Source: Lingula anatina (taxonomy: Eukaryota > Brachiopoda > Lingulata > Lingulida > Lingulidae). Taken from it: a DNA stretch of 64,000 nt. The notes below the pieces were generated by a model. The model ran no database searches and was not told the DNA's origin. It saw only the letters and a program-made list of their open reading frames with translations. A program made the translations under genes and the position numbers. How positions within the stretch are numbered: position 1 is the first letter of the stretch; each line of letters begins with the position of its first letter. Shown here in pieces: positions 49,091 through 60,815 of the stretch. The stretch is from assembly GCF_001039355.2 (NCBI RefSeq), contig NW_019773870.1:439870-503869 (forward strand), given 5' to 3'.

Positions 49091-50061
49091 ATTTAGAACA
49101 AAAATAAAACGAATTTTGCCAACGGCATTTAAACTACCATCAATTCTTGTTATATTTGTTAATTTTATTGACATGTTATGCAGTGGCCAAGTATATAAAG
49201 TCAGTTATGCCTAAGTAGCAAATGCATATTGTACAAAATACTATATCCAGTATTATTATATTGTGTCTTACTATTGTGAGCTACATGTATGAAGTAGTTA
49301 ACTTATATGTATTTTGGTAATTGAATGATCTAAAGTAGTTATACTTATTTAAGCGTACGTGTACATCGTAGATAGTTTTCTGTAGGATGTCCGATATAAT
49401 TCTAAAATTATTTTTTAATTGAGATTTCCGGAAGAATGTTTTGGTGGTCTTTTGTTTGTCAAAACCTCTATTTAATAATATAAGGTACTAACCTTTTTCC
49501 TGCAGTGACGAACCACGGAATTGGAGCATGGCTAAAGAATGTGCCAGTCAAAGCACTTGCAATTCTCTTGTAATTCTCACGATGACTATTAACATGGGTG
49601 GTTGCAAGCATGCCATCTATCCATTAGAACCTCGATTTTCACATAGCCCTGAGAAAGTTGAGAGGCCAAGACATTTTATCCAAATTTCTACGTACATGCA
49701 CTTCACCGCCCAAAATTATAACAATTGATACTTTTAACGAGTGCAATATTCATTTTTATTGCAACACAGTCAAAATAGATATGCCATTAAAATGATGACT
49801 TTGTCTTACAATTAGAACATTTTGAAAACAAGTCAAATGGTTCAAACTTTTGTATCTTAAATGGCGGGTGATCCCTAACTTCTTTTAGGTATTTGTGTCA
49901 GGTCAGGGGTCAATTGTGTAGAGAAATATGAAATGGGACCAAACAGTTAATTGAATTTACCCCCATTCCATTTTAATTCAACATTTTACATATGTATAAT
50001 GGTAAACTGCGAATATTGACAAATGGTTTTGTGTCAGGTTATGTGCCACTGCGAGCACAGG

Positions 50062-50095
<34 letters not shown>

Positions 50096-50103
50096 GTTTG
50101 TGC

Positions 50104-50135
<32 letters not shown>
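50062..50135 (+). repeat. (TG)n(GA)n compound microsatellite
   Basis: Counterpart of the (CT)n(CA)n at 8596-8643 in the inverted arm. Confidence 0.9.
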
Positions 50136-50138
<3 letters not shown>

Positions 50139-50829
50139 GAGAAACCAAGTGATGAATAACATTCATTTACTCTCTGTGTTGCATTAAGTATATAGATTCG
50201 TACTTAAACACTACTGCCCCATTCCCTTCATCTCCTTATCTGCCTTTATCTCGTTGCTGTATGTGAAAAGGCAATACTAATCTTTGCAAGTGGTATTTAC
50301 AAATAATACTATTCCTTAAACGAAAACTTACGTCCGGAAGAATGTTCAGTAACAGTTGAAAAATATGAGAGATGCTGAGTTTTTGACGAGGTTTGTTGCA
50401 TCCAGCAGTTACTCTCTAATGTACCTGTATGTTGAAAATGGTATGATGACATTATCATTCATTTCAGACAGTCATATCACACGTCATCAGTGCACGTATA
50501 CTGCAAAATGGCATTTCATCTGATACATATATTGACCGTACAGAAATCTTGTATCAGTGCTGCCTCTCAATACCGACACTTGTACAACATACGTTTCTGG
50601 CAACTTGGTGAACGGAATGAGACGAAACAGAAAAATCCCAATCTTTAATTTTAAGGACCCATTCCCAATAAAATTATCGTTCTATGTAGATCGATTCAGC
50701 TCCTGGTGGATTCGCCAAGAAAGCTATGAGATGAACATGTTATAGCCAAAACTCTACTACACACAGTTTGGTAAAATGATATATATTTCAACCTTGCTGA
50801 TTTAATTGCTTTTTGATTATCTACAATAT

Positions 50830-50864
<35 letters not shown>

Positions 50865-50872
50865 TGTTTATA

Positions 50873-52497
50873 CAACATTGGTCAAAAAGGTTGTCCCACC
50901 CCCAATTTCATGTGCTTTTATTTATAAATGATCACATCACAGGAATCAATTGCTATGAATGGTGATTTTCATTCCAGATACCATAACTAACATGATTAGT
51001 GGTACGGAAAATACAAACTAGCGGTGAATATATCCATATTTAATACCATTTATTCACATTTATCACATGTACCCCCTCAAATCCGATGTTCAACTGTCAT
51101 TATCACAGAGGTAAAGTAATGTCCATTAATTTGAAAATACACCACCGAAAGTCACCAAATTTACACACATTTAGCATTAGGGCGTGCTCGTTAAAGGCCA
51201 CGTGTTAATTAGTGTGTGTGTTTACCGCGTACTGTAATTACCTCCTGTTGACGGCGCCGCTGCCTATGTTTCCTTAAAACGTTGGCAGAATTGGTCCGAT
51301 CTATTCGGAGTTCGGTTCTCCTCTGGATTGCACACTTCAGTTCATGACACGGGTGTTCCATAGGTTTATAATCAGGGCTCAAAGATGGGTTCTCCACCCT
51401 GAGAATGCTGGGTTTCTGCAACAAATCACTCAGCAGACGAGAACTGTGTGCAAGTGTGCTGCCATGATGAAGCCTGAATCACCCCTGAAGTCCCCTCTTG
51501 CAGACGGAATGAGGTATCAGTTGGTAATGTTACGTTCAGTGACCACAGAACTACCAGAACTTGGTTAACCATCATTAGGAACAAGTTGGTTTTGCTGAAA
51601 AATCAATGTATTTCTTGTATGCCTTTGATGGTCAAATTTGGGCCCGTCGACATGTAGCAGAATGCTTTTGGAAGGTGTGTGCAGGATAATATCGCCTGAG
51701 GTGTCCGGTCAGACAACATTTGGAGGGCATTCCAAGCCCATGGTTTTAGTACATTGTTCTTTCCGGAAACGAACGTTGTCGGGGCAATTCACTGAAACAT
51801 TCTCAACAAATATCTCACTCCATTTTCAAGGTGTGACTTCAGGGATACTGTAGGCGTCATCGTGGAAATGCACTTGCACACAGTTCTCGTCTGCTGAATG
51901 GTTTGTTGCAGAAACCCAATGTTCAGAGGCTGGGGCAACCAACTTTGACCCCTGATATTTATCCTACTAAGCATCTGTGGCATGAAATAAAGTATGCAAT
52001 GCAAAGGAGAACCATACTCCTAATAAACTGAACCAACTCCCCCAAGTTCTTAGGGAAGAATGGGAGAATATCCCACAAAACAGAATTGTTATCCTTGTTG
52101 AAAGCAGGCCGCGCCGCCTACAGGAGATAATTACAGTACGCGGTAGACACATACGCTATTAGACACGTGGCCTTTAACGAATACACCTTAATGCTAAATG
52201 TTTGTAAATGCGGTGACATTTGGTGGTGTCTTTTCATTGTAATGGACATTTTTTTTTGCCTTTGTGAAAATCACAGTGAAACGTCGGATTTAAGGGGGTA
52301 CATGTATTAAATGAGAATAAATGGTATTAAATATTGATATCTTCACCGCTAGTTTGTATTTTCTATTCCAATAATCTTGTTAGTAATGGTATCTGGAATG
52401 AAAATCACTATTTATAACAAATTTCACCTGTGAGGTAATCATTTATAAGTAAAAGCACATGATACTGAGGGTGGGACAACCTTTTTGACCAATGTTG
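50873..52497. mobile_element. 1.6-kb Tc1-type element with two head-to-head transposase fragments
   Basis: Inverted termini CAACATTGGTCAAAAAGG, flanked by TA on both sides (50871-50872 and 52498-52499). Inside, the minus strand (51424-51209) and the plus strand (51640-52160) both encode the DDE C-terminal region: LSPDYKPMEHPCHELK on one, and TLTPDIYPTKHLWHEIK preceded by an AHGFSTLFF segment on the other. The two halves face away from each other, so the element is a rearranged composite. Frames are broken. Confidence 0.85.
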
Positions 52498-52639
52498 TAT
52501 ATTAAAACGCTCCTGGTCAGTATACCGTTATTAGCACTATATTTCATTCAAATAGCTACTTAAGAGTCACCATATCATCTTTGTATATATCATTTGATCA
52601 TCGTTTCTCTCTTTTTTATCTATTTTTTTATTTTAATAC

Positions 52640-52908
52640 ATTTTAATAAAAAAAAAAAAACTTGCGTTGCACCGGTCTACTTTAGTGAATTAGTCACTCA
52701 CTATGTTCCAGCAAGAAACATGCAGTCTGTAGACAAATTGTTACTTCAGCCGGTAAAAATGCACCTAAAAACTTATGGTGACATTTCTTTTAAATCAGCA
52801 GATCTAAAGGAATAGAATTTATTACCACTGGAAATCCGATTAATTGAGTCTACCAAACATTGTAGGAAAGAACTGAAGACATATCTATTCAGGAAATATT
52901 TTGATTAA
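52640..52908 (+). pseudogene. C-terminal fragment of a non-LTR retrotransposon polyprotein
   Basis: Reads FSELVTHYVPARNMQSVD, then KTYGDISFKSADLKE, a stop, and LPLEIRLIESTKHCRKELK before YLFRKYFD and a stop. Inverted counterpart of 6182-6520, preceded by an unrelated poly-A at 52649-52660. Confidence 0.7.
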
Positions 52909-52909
52909 T

Positions 52910-55300
52910 CGACTTTTAAATTGATTTTACAACTTTTTTAGTAATTAATTGCATTTTTGCACTGTAAGAAATAATGCTGTTCTACCTATAATCTTTTATG
53001 TGTGCAGATAAGGTTGTTTTTTTTTAATCTAGACTTAATTATTTTTCTTAACAAACATATTTTAGTTATGTACTGTAAGTGCTTTTATGTGAGAATCCGT
53101 ATGTTTTATCTAGAATACTCTTAATTGTTTTTGTCATTAAGCTCTGTAATTTTTCATTTATCTATTCCAAATAATTGATTTCTTAAGTAATTGTTTTATG
53201 TATATTTAAAGTTTTTGAACTTGTTATAACAATTTAGACCCAAAATGAATGCATTATTATAATTATTGTTATAATTATTATTATTATTATTATAAATGGT
53301 CATTTAAGTATTATGGTGTGCATACTTTTTTCCTTAAATAAAATTTTCTTTAGGATACTAAAATCATATACACACGCGCGCACGCGCACTCTCTCTTTTT
53401 TGAACAGGGAGGAAGTGTTCTTGTTGTCTGATGATCTTATGTAATCTAGTTCAGGTGTTTGCTTCAAATTCACAACACATTGCTCACAAAAGCTTGTGTC
53501 ATCTGTCGCAATCAAAGAAAGTACGCTTTTCTCTCTCATTCTTACAAATTATAATTTTTGTACCAAGCCCTAGATTTTAAAAGGTGCAATGCCAGGTTGT
53601 ATTCAAAAGAAATAATGAACTGCAGGTTAAGCAGTAGTAGCACTGAAGCTGTCTTTATGGTTCCTATGATGTATTTTTTTCTCTTTTTTTTTTTTTGGGG
53701 GGGGGGTCATGAATGAAAGTCGTGGGGCGCGACTGAAAAAAAGAATCTAAAAGATGTAACGATATCACCATTTTCGTCATATAAAATGAGATGTTTTTAA
53801 ATTGAGATGTTTTTAAATTAAAGTGTAAAATTGGAAGAAACAATTATGGGGAACATATCTCAAACACGACCAAACCGCACGACAATTCATCGCTACTCTT
53901 ATATGAGAGTCACTTATCACAACATCGGGACAATACACTGACATTTTTTAAAGGATATGCTAAGAGTTACCAAGCAGAGCAACCACTTCATTTCTTTTCT
54001 TGAATGATTTTGTTATAAAATTGGAAAGGGACACACAAATATATTTGTTGGCACTGTTAAATACTTATCATAATTGACTGTCTGGTGACCATGTATCAGC
54101 TTTTAAGGTTGAGATTTTACTAAAAAAATGTCTCGGTCTCCAAGGCCTGTCAATCCTTAAAAATACCCCCCCCCCCTTAAAAAGTTCCGGATCCGCTCCT
54201 GGGATTATAATAAACGCAATGAGCTTTCTCTTAATTTGAACGTATTGAAATATAAGATGCAATACTCTTTTGGAATATTCCATTATTTTGAACAAGAGGG
54301 TTTACATATATTGACTGTATCGGTATGCTTTAAAAATTGCACCACGTTTACCCGGGGACCTAACTTCTTTTCACAAGTTCTGCATAAGCTTGCTTCCTGT
54401 TCTTTACTTTCTTTGTAGGAAGTATTGAGCGCAGGGTCCTCATATGTGGCTCTCTTACATAGTAAAAGCTAAGCGGATGCTCAGATTTAAGAACACCTTA
54501 AAAACTCCACATGCATTGACGAAAACTGTTTATTGACATCTTCATAAACCGAATGGCTTCAGTAAATGCCAATATAATTTCATTGATTCAACTCTTGTTT
54601 CAATATTTGTTACTTTAAAAATAACAGCTGCAATTTCATCATGGGTTATTTGTGGTCATTTGCGGAAAGATTCCTTTTTGTCCTCTCTTAGGAATTGATT
54701 ACTGGGCTGGAAGGAAAGGAAAGATGCCAACTATATACTTACATTGCCTTACTCGACCACAATTTTTGTGTGTATTGAAGTGTAAATTTCTTTTATATAA
54801 AAGAAAATAAGTGGCTTAAAAAAGTGGTTAAAATTTTAAAGAACAATGAAGTGTATATATAACTTTTTGTTAGTATGAAAGCTCATACAAACCAACAATA
54901 ACTTCTGCTTGATCGCTTTAGCTCAGTTTCTACATGATAAATCACATACAGTATGTGATTTAATGCTACCCTTTTTTCGTCATAGTTTGATTTAAAATTG
55001 GATATGTTTGGCCTTCTTAGTAGAACTGTGTCCATAAAATCAAACAGGTGCTGAACAGGTAAAATATTGTCCGCTTTAATTAATATTTGATGAGGTGTCA
55101 GATGCACATTAACATCGGGGCGTAGGTAAGCTCAGCATTTGTGGTATTTATGGGCACATTGTAGGAGTAGGCGTAAGCTTAGATATACAATTAATCCTTG
55201 CGCAAATCATTTTAAATGTTCTGAGTGTATGAGAAGCGAAATACCGGTACAATGCACCAGAATTAATTTTTCAACTCAACAGCTCGGGAATTAAAAAAAG
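52910..55300. other. Gene-free part of the right inverted arm
   Basis: No exon recognised. Includes (ATT)n at 53252-53294, a poly-T/poly-G run at 53676-53707 and a CCCCCC-plus-GGATCCGCTCC motif at 54166-54200, all matched in the left arm. Confidence 0.6.
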
Positions 55301-55306
55301 ACTTAC

Positions 55307-55457
55307 CAGTGCAGTTCACATATGGGTCTCCTTCGAAGCCATTTTCACAAATACAATATTGTTCATATGCTTGATTGCATCCATCGTTATTATGAAGCCT
55401 GTCCTGTATCCCGCCTTTTTTTTTCAACAACGCATTTGGCATTTTCCCCACAAGGCA
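55307..55457 (-). CDS. EGF exon with a homopolymer frameshift
   Basis: 151 bp instead of the 150 bp of its paralogues at 56456-56605 and 194-343. The extra base is in a run of nine A after GTTGTTG. The frame entered from the previous exon (VPCGENAKCVVEKK) therefore does not continue into the DGCNQ...CICENGFEGDPYVNC half. It could be a sequencing error in the homopolymer or a real disabling change. Confidence 0.7.
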
Positions 55458-58400
55458 CTGAAAACGTAAAATACCTTTTTGCAGTAAAGAGTCAAATCAA
55501 TTGTCACTTTGAGTCAACTGATTGCATTATTGGTTAAAAGCTGTGGCATCCATCTGTAACAACTCACTGTTATACCTGTACATTTGATTTTTCCGACAAA
55601 CAACTACAGCGTACCTCTATTGCAAGTGGTTCCCCATATGTCCCCAGGGCAGTTGCACTTGAAACTGCCATCACGATTTGTACAGGTACCGTTATTTAGG
55701 CAAGGCTGATTATTGCACTCGTTGATATCTGAAAAGAAAAAAAGTGAAAGTCGAACCCTTTCCTGACAGACAACCGTACATATATTCCAAAACCAAACAC
55801 CTGTAGCGTTTTAGCTCATAAACTAGTTACACCAAAAAGCAATAGTTCCAAATGGGTCTAAACTTTCAGACCAAATTTGGTCAAATTCAGTTCAAGTTAA
55901 ATTCACAATAGACCACGTTCACGAATAAAAAATAGGCCTTGAACAATCACATCATGTCTCCTAGCTGTAATAAAACTAGAGAGGCACTGTTTCATTTATC
56001 GGAATTCTTGATTGCATCTGTCTTTGATTTTTCTTGGATGAAAGTAGCGCTTTAGACTGAAAATCAAGGACAGAAGTCCTTTTATGGCATAAAACACAGG
56101 CATCAGGTCGACAGCTCACAGTAATGTACTCTTTATTTCACAGTGTTTGGTAGATCTTGTGCACGAAAAACTCATATGCGTGATTTTATCGATCTTTTTT
56201 TTCTTTACCCTCAGTGCCGATTAAGGTCCATGGATGCCGGATGTTACGCCGGCAACTAGTTATTATTCAATAAAACAATAAATGATTCAATTTCCTTTTC
56301 TTTTTTCTCTTCTTAGTATCTATGGGACTTTAATCTCTTAAGGGAAAGTATGTAATGGAGTTATCTTCAAACAAACTTTATGTCCACATTTTGAGCAAAA
56401 AAAGGCCAAGGAGGGTTTTAAAATACTAAGGCTTGGGGATTTGAAAAAGACTTACCAGTGCAGTTCGTATATGGGTCTCCTTCGAAGCCATTTTCACAAA
56501 CACAATATTGTTCATATTCTTGATTGCATCCATCGTTATTATGAAGCCTGTCCTCTGTCCCGCCATTTTTGTCAACAACGCATTTCGCATTTTCCCCACA
56601 CGGTACTGAAAACGTAAAAGACCGTGAAGACCCAAATCAATTCACATTTGAATCCATGCCATCATATGATGCACTTAAAACGGGTACTCCAAGGGATTTA
56701 TCCTACAAAATTAATATCTAGAGATTTTCTTCACGCGTTTGAACCCCCCCCCCCCCACACACACACACATACACACATATACAGTCAAATTCATGTCTTA
56801 TAAAGCTTCTTATATTTCACAATTCTCAATACAAATGAACCCCTTTAGTTAAGGTTTAACTGAAGCACATCGCGTGCCTGTTTGATTACCTTTTCTCACT
56901 GTTGGGTAGCCAATGTCAGTTTGCAACGTTCGTATTATACACGGCACAAGCCCTAATACAGAACACCATGACATTTTCACGTGAGTAAATGAGGCAGATG
57001 TCGTTATAATGACTGGCCAGTCATAATTAACTAAATTATTAAATTACTAAATAAAGATAGAATAAAACATCGAATCCAAGTACAACCAAGTCATGCAATA
57101 TTTCGTGAGTAGGTGTTGTCGTTTACTCCGGAATATTCTTTTTGGGCTGGGCAAAAAAGCCGATGGCGTGATCTTTCAATGTATTCAATGCAGTATTCGA
57201 AAATTGCACTCTTCCTCTGAGTGTAGAAGAAAAGTTCAGCAGATTCCATCTTTTAGAAAGAAACATCAATTCCAACTGGAGTTAAATTATCACAATACTT
57301 TTTTTTTAAATTTAACTGTTGTCTTTTCTTGTGACTTCTTCCTGTGGTGCATTTCATTTTTTTTTCATCGTAGTTTATAATTCCGTTTCGCAAGGATCAA
57401 CACTGTGACCTTCTGGCACTTCAATAAAGGATCAATGTGCAGAGATCTACTAAACATTGGTATAAAACAGCCGTTTCTTGCAAAAAAACATTCGCCATAT
57501 TTTATTGATTTTTCGAGTAGTACCGATTGATCTTGGGTCATAATGTACTAAATATATTTATACAAGGGCGGATCATGATTATATTTGCAGGGCGGGGGGA
57601 TGGGGTGCGTAGATGCAAAGTCCACCCTCATCCCCCGATGGGATTGGCGCCCGCTAAAGGGCCCTGAAAATTGTTGGTATTTTAGAGGGCGAACCGCGCT
57701 TTTTGATACGGTTCAGAACTATGATCCAGCTAGTCAAAATTATAATTTCAAGAGAGGACCATTGGTGTATCATTTTTTTTCAGAAATTAAAAAGGGGGTC
57801 AGGACCCCCTGACCCCCGCCCCTAAATCCGCCACTATACAATATACCCGGTACATTGGTCAGTAAGACACGCTTTCGGCCTAAAGTACTTTTCTGAAACA
57901 GGTTCCATGTTTGTGCACGAGGTGATTTGACCTGTTGGCCACCAATGGTGGTAATGTGAGTAATTTTTCAGTCAAGTGCGTAGGCCAGCTAGTATTTATG
58001 CAGGGGCAATCGACAGGGAGGAGCAGTACAATCGTAGAACTTATTCCGCTTGGTTTGCAGTGTATTTCGTAGAGGAAAATAGCACAGAATGTAAGTGTAA
58101 TGTGCATTATAGTTTACCTTATGTAGTTCAAATGTTTTTGTTATATTTAGTTTTGTTATTTATCGTATATTTATGTAGTTTATTTATTCGTTCTAGATTT
58201 GTAAATGTGGGTCCTCATTTCCTTATAAATTTATATAATTTTAAGTCACAGTGGCTTCTTATCAACGGCATGAATTTTGCCCGGTAACAAATTGCGTTAT
58301 TTAAAGACTATTTATTGTGTTTATATATACCGCCAATAAAACGGCAACATTTTTTATGACGTATAACCTGGTACGTAATTACAGACTGCATGTGTTATCT

Positions 58401-59248
58401 ACACCATTAGCATGCAATTTAAAGAGCCACGACCTACCTCTGTTGCAAATGAGTCCGAATATAGAAGAGGGACAAACGCACTGGAACGAATCGCCAGCTG
58501 GATTGCACGTCCCTCCATTTAAGCACGGCTGAGAATCGCAGGGAGCTGGAAAAATATTTTCTCAAAATTCCCCTAAAAGAATCAACTATAGGGTCCTACA
58601 GGACGTCCTATGGTGCGATTTCGCATGAGGTGGTGTTAAAAATAAATTTGCATAGGGATATTGGAAGGCTTAGGCTGTTTATTAGGTTTTAAAATATGAA
58701 GTGAGACAGCCATTTATTTTTTTCTTTTTTAGAGACAAATGCACGTTGTGATTCTTTATCTGATCTATGACCCCATTCCCATATACACCATTGAACTACC
58801 ATGTACACGGAACGACCCAAATCTGCAGGGATTCTCAATAAGTGTAAACAGCGGAATCAGCTTAACTGCCTGACGCCTGCTCGAGCAGCTAGGTGGTTAA
58901 CTGTTGTTGATTACACCTAAGCTGCTCGAGGAGCCGTGTCATTCAGTTAAGCCGATTGCACGAGAGCCCCTGCAAAGTTGGAGCAACCCACGTGTTCCGA
59001 TGTTTCTATGGAATGCCCCCTATGTCTTTAGTTTAATATGATGCGTGGCTTCTTAATGCGGGTAGCTTTATCCCAGCCAGCACACACACACACATGGAGC
59101 CCAGATGGAGGTACTGGGCTTGATGGGCACTCCGAGGTCTTATCTGGGTCCCTGATAAAACTCATGTGGGCTAACCTATTTCACAGGTCACTGCACTGTG
59201 TATACGTAGTTACCCCTGGTGTCTGTTCATATGAATTGACAGTATAAA

Positions 59249-59299
<51 letters not shown>

Positions 59300-59993
59300 C
59301 GTGAGTGCTCAACAGTCCGGAGCATTCACAGCCCATATGGGCCACATATGGGACCCATCGTTGCGTGCTAACAGGGATAAGTGCTATCACCATCTTTATA
59401 TCGCAACCCCACGTCATTGGATAATGATAAAATATATATGTTTGGTAAAAAATACCAATGAATAGTAATCTGAGTGAGCTACATGTAGAAAATAGATCCC
59501 CGCGTTTTTGTTTTTCTATGCTTCGAGAGCTATAAACAAATGACATCTAATGTATACTGAATAAGTTCATGACCTGTTATGCATTAGATTATAATTCTAA
59601 ATAAAGCAACCAGAAAATACCTATGCATAAATTCTGTCAGTTTTCATCATTGCCTCACCTTGCACTCTCGCTGAAATGCGTTATTTTGGTCCAGCTGTCC
59701 AATTTCCGTCTAATTTCATTTAATTTAATGCTTGACCTAGATGTTCCCTCTTTTCTTTTCTTACTTCTGTTTATAAATGTTCAATGGCCTTTTCTCCTGA
59801 TAGCTACATTTGATAAATAAACTGATATTCTCTACGCCACCCTAACCCCTTTACTTACAATCTGCGGCAGCGCGAATGACAAATGCACACGCCATTAGAG
59901 TCAAAACAAGGTGCGGGCTGAACAACAATTCCATCATAGATTGGCTGATATGGAAATGTTCTGTGTTACTTTGTTGGAAGGAAATATGATTCC
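55307..59993 (-). CDS. Secreted multi-EGF protein gene (5' part, at least five exons)
   Basis: Minus-strand exons, 5' to 3': 59859-59993 (56 bp leader, ATG at 59937, signal peptide MMELLFSPHLVLTLMACAF... of about 26 residues), 58438-58545 (EGF: PCDSQPCLNGGTCNPAG), 56456-56605 (EGF: PCGENAKCVVDKNGG), 55615-55728 (calcium-binding EGF start DINECNNQPCLNNGTC), 55307-55457 (EGF: PCGENAKCVV, one extra A shifts the frame). All junctions are GT-AG and phase 1, so domains are freely shufflable. The acceptor at 59994-59996 has a long pyrimidine tract. No transmembrane or terminal exon was found; the gene should continue below 55307 but nothing was recognised there. Probable extracellular matrix or adhesion role, by domain type only. 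Confidence 0.8.
57565..57833. mobile_element. About 270-bp MITE in intron 3 of the EGF gene
   Basis: Left end GGGCGGATCATG and G-rich run; right end is the complement of GTGGCGGATTTAGGGGCGGG. This G-rich inverted-end type is familiar as non-autonomous DNA elements in marine invertebrate genomes. No frame was seen. Confidence 0.6.
57840..58430. other. Intron sequence, nothing recognised
   Basis: AT-rich non-coding DNA between the MITE and the first EGF exon. Open frames here lack splice context. Confidence 0.5.
58820..58980. repeat. Long imperfect hairpin in intron 2 of the EGF gene
   Basis: ATCAGCTTAACTG at 58856 pairs with CAGTTAAGCCGAT at 58944; CTGCTCGAGCAGCTAGGTG pairs with CACCTAAGCTGCTCGAGGAG; an outer pair GCAGGG/CCCTGC lies at 58826 and 58969. 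The loop is about 20 bp. A MITE or structured intronic element; the family is unknown. Confidence 0.6.
59251..59297 (+). repeat. (AT)n microsatellite
   Basis: Perfect dinucleotide run of about 47 bp within an intron of the EGF gene. Confidence 0.95.
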
Positions 59994-60291
59994 CTGAAAC
60001 AAACACATTTTTTTTTAATTTTACGTCACAACAATAAATCGGCTAATCTGAAAATCAACGTGTTTTAATATTATGTACATGACATAAACGCAGTGCTTGA
60101 ATTTCGGCATCAGCAATCTAGCAACTAAAAAGGCTAAAAATTGTCTAAAACTGTTGGTACAGATAAAAAATAAACAACACCAAAAGTCACCATCTTAACC
60201 TGAATTAACTTCAGAATTAATGGGGGATTATTTTTTTTAAATAAGCGTGTTTGGAAAGCTACACATTTTACCTACTACACTACCACAGCCA

Positions 60292-60292
60292 C

Positions 60293-60327
<35 letters not shown>

Positions 60328-60328
60328 T
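60292..60328 (+). repeat. (TAA)n microsatellite
   Basis: Trinucleotide run between the leader exon and the signal-peptide exon of the EGF gene. Confidence 0.9.
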
Positions 60329-60688
60329 TCGCCAGACCTGCCACGTTTGTGACTTCTTTCTGTGATGGTGGCACATAAAAGAAGGGGTCTGCAGTAACTA
60401 TATCCCCAAACAATTGATCATTACTTCTCATGACGCAATTAGGACAATATTCGAAGGAAAACCAGATGTACCATTCCCTTTCAAATGTTAGACAGGGTCG
60501 TTATGAACGTCTATGTATAAATTATATTCACTGCCACGAGCATACCAATAATATTACTTGCTGTTTGATGCATAAATCTGTGTGATTTAATAAAACAAAT
60601 TACTACACCAAATAAATCAAACGTGCTTGTTGGAAACATCTATGGCAAAATAAGAGAATGAGCATTGCTTCATCCAGATAAAACTTAC

Positions 60689-60815
60689 CTTGTTTGTTCG
60701 TACTGAAGTCTGATCCAGCAATGAGACGTCCCAGAACAGGCCTCGTCCACATATATATTGTCACTGTTAAGGTCTTGATGGTGATTGGTGTGACACCGAT
60801 GAAACTATCCAATCG
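60689..60815 (-). promoter_or_regulatory. Putative leader exon of the EGF gene, homologous to the receptor leaders
   Basis: The minus strand ends in ACGAACAAACAAG followed by a GTAAGT donor (60683-60688). It aligns over about 120 bp with 12145-12275 and 31575-31702, sharing GATTGGATAGTTT, TGACAATATAT and GGACGTCTCATTGCTGGATC. The next acceptor downstream on this strand is 59994-59996, giving a leader joined to the signal-peptide exon. Transcription is inferred, not shown. Confidence 0.5.

Larger units (their letters stand above)
49430..55530. repeat. Right arm of the inverted duplication
   Basis: Reverse counterpart of about 120-9290. It is uninterrupted where the left arm carries the 1138-4528 insertion, and it carries its own unmatched block at about 50576-52650, including a Tc1-type element. 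Confidence 0.8.

Noticed and set aside
57093-57380. 95-codon open frame rich in Phe and Cys
   Set aside because: No splice sites in phase with the EGF gene, no recognisable family, and on the opposite strand within an intron.
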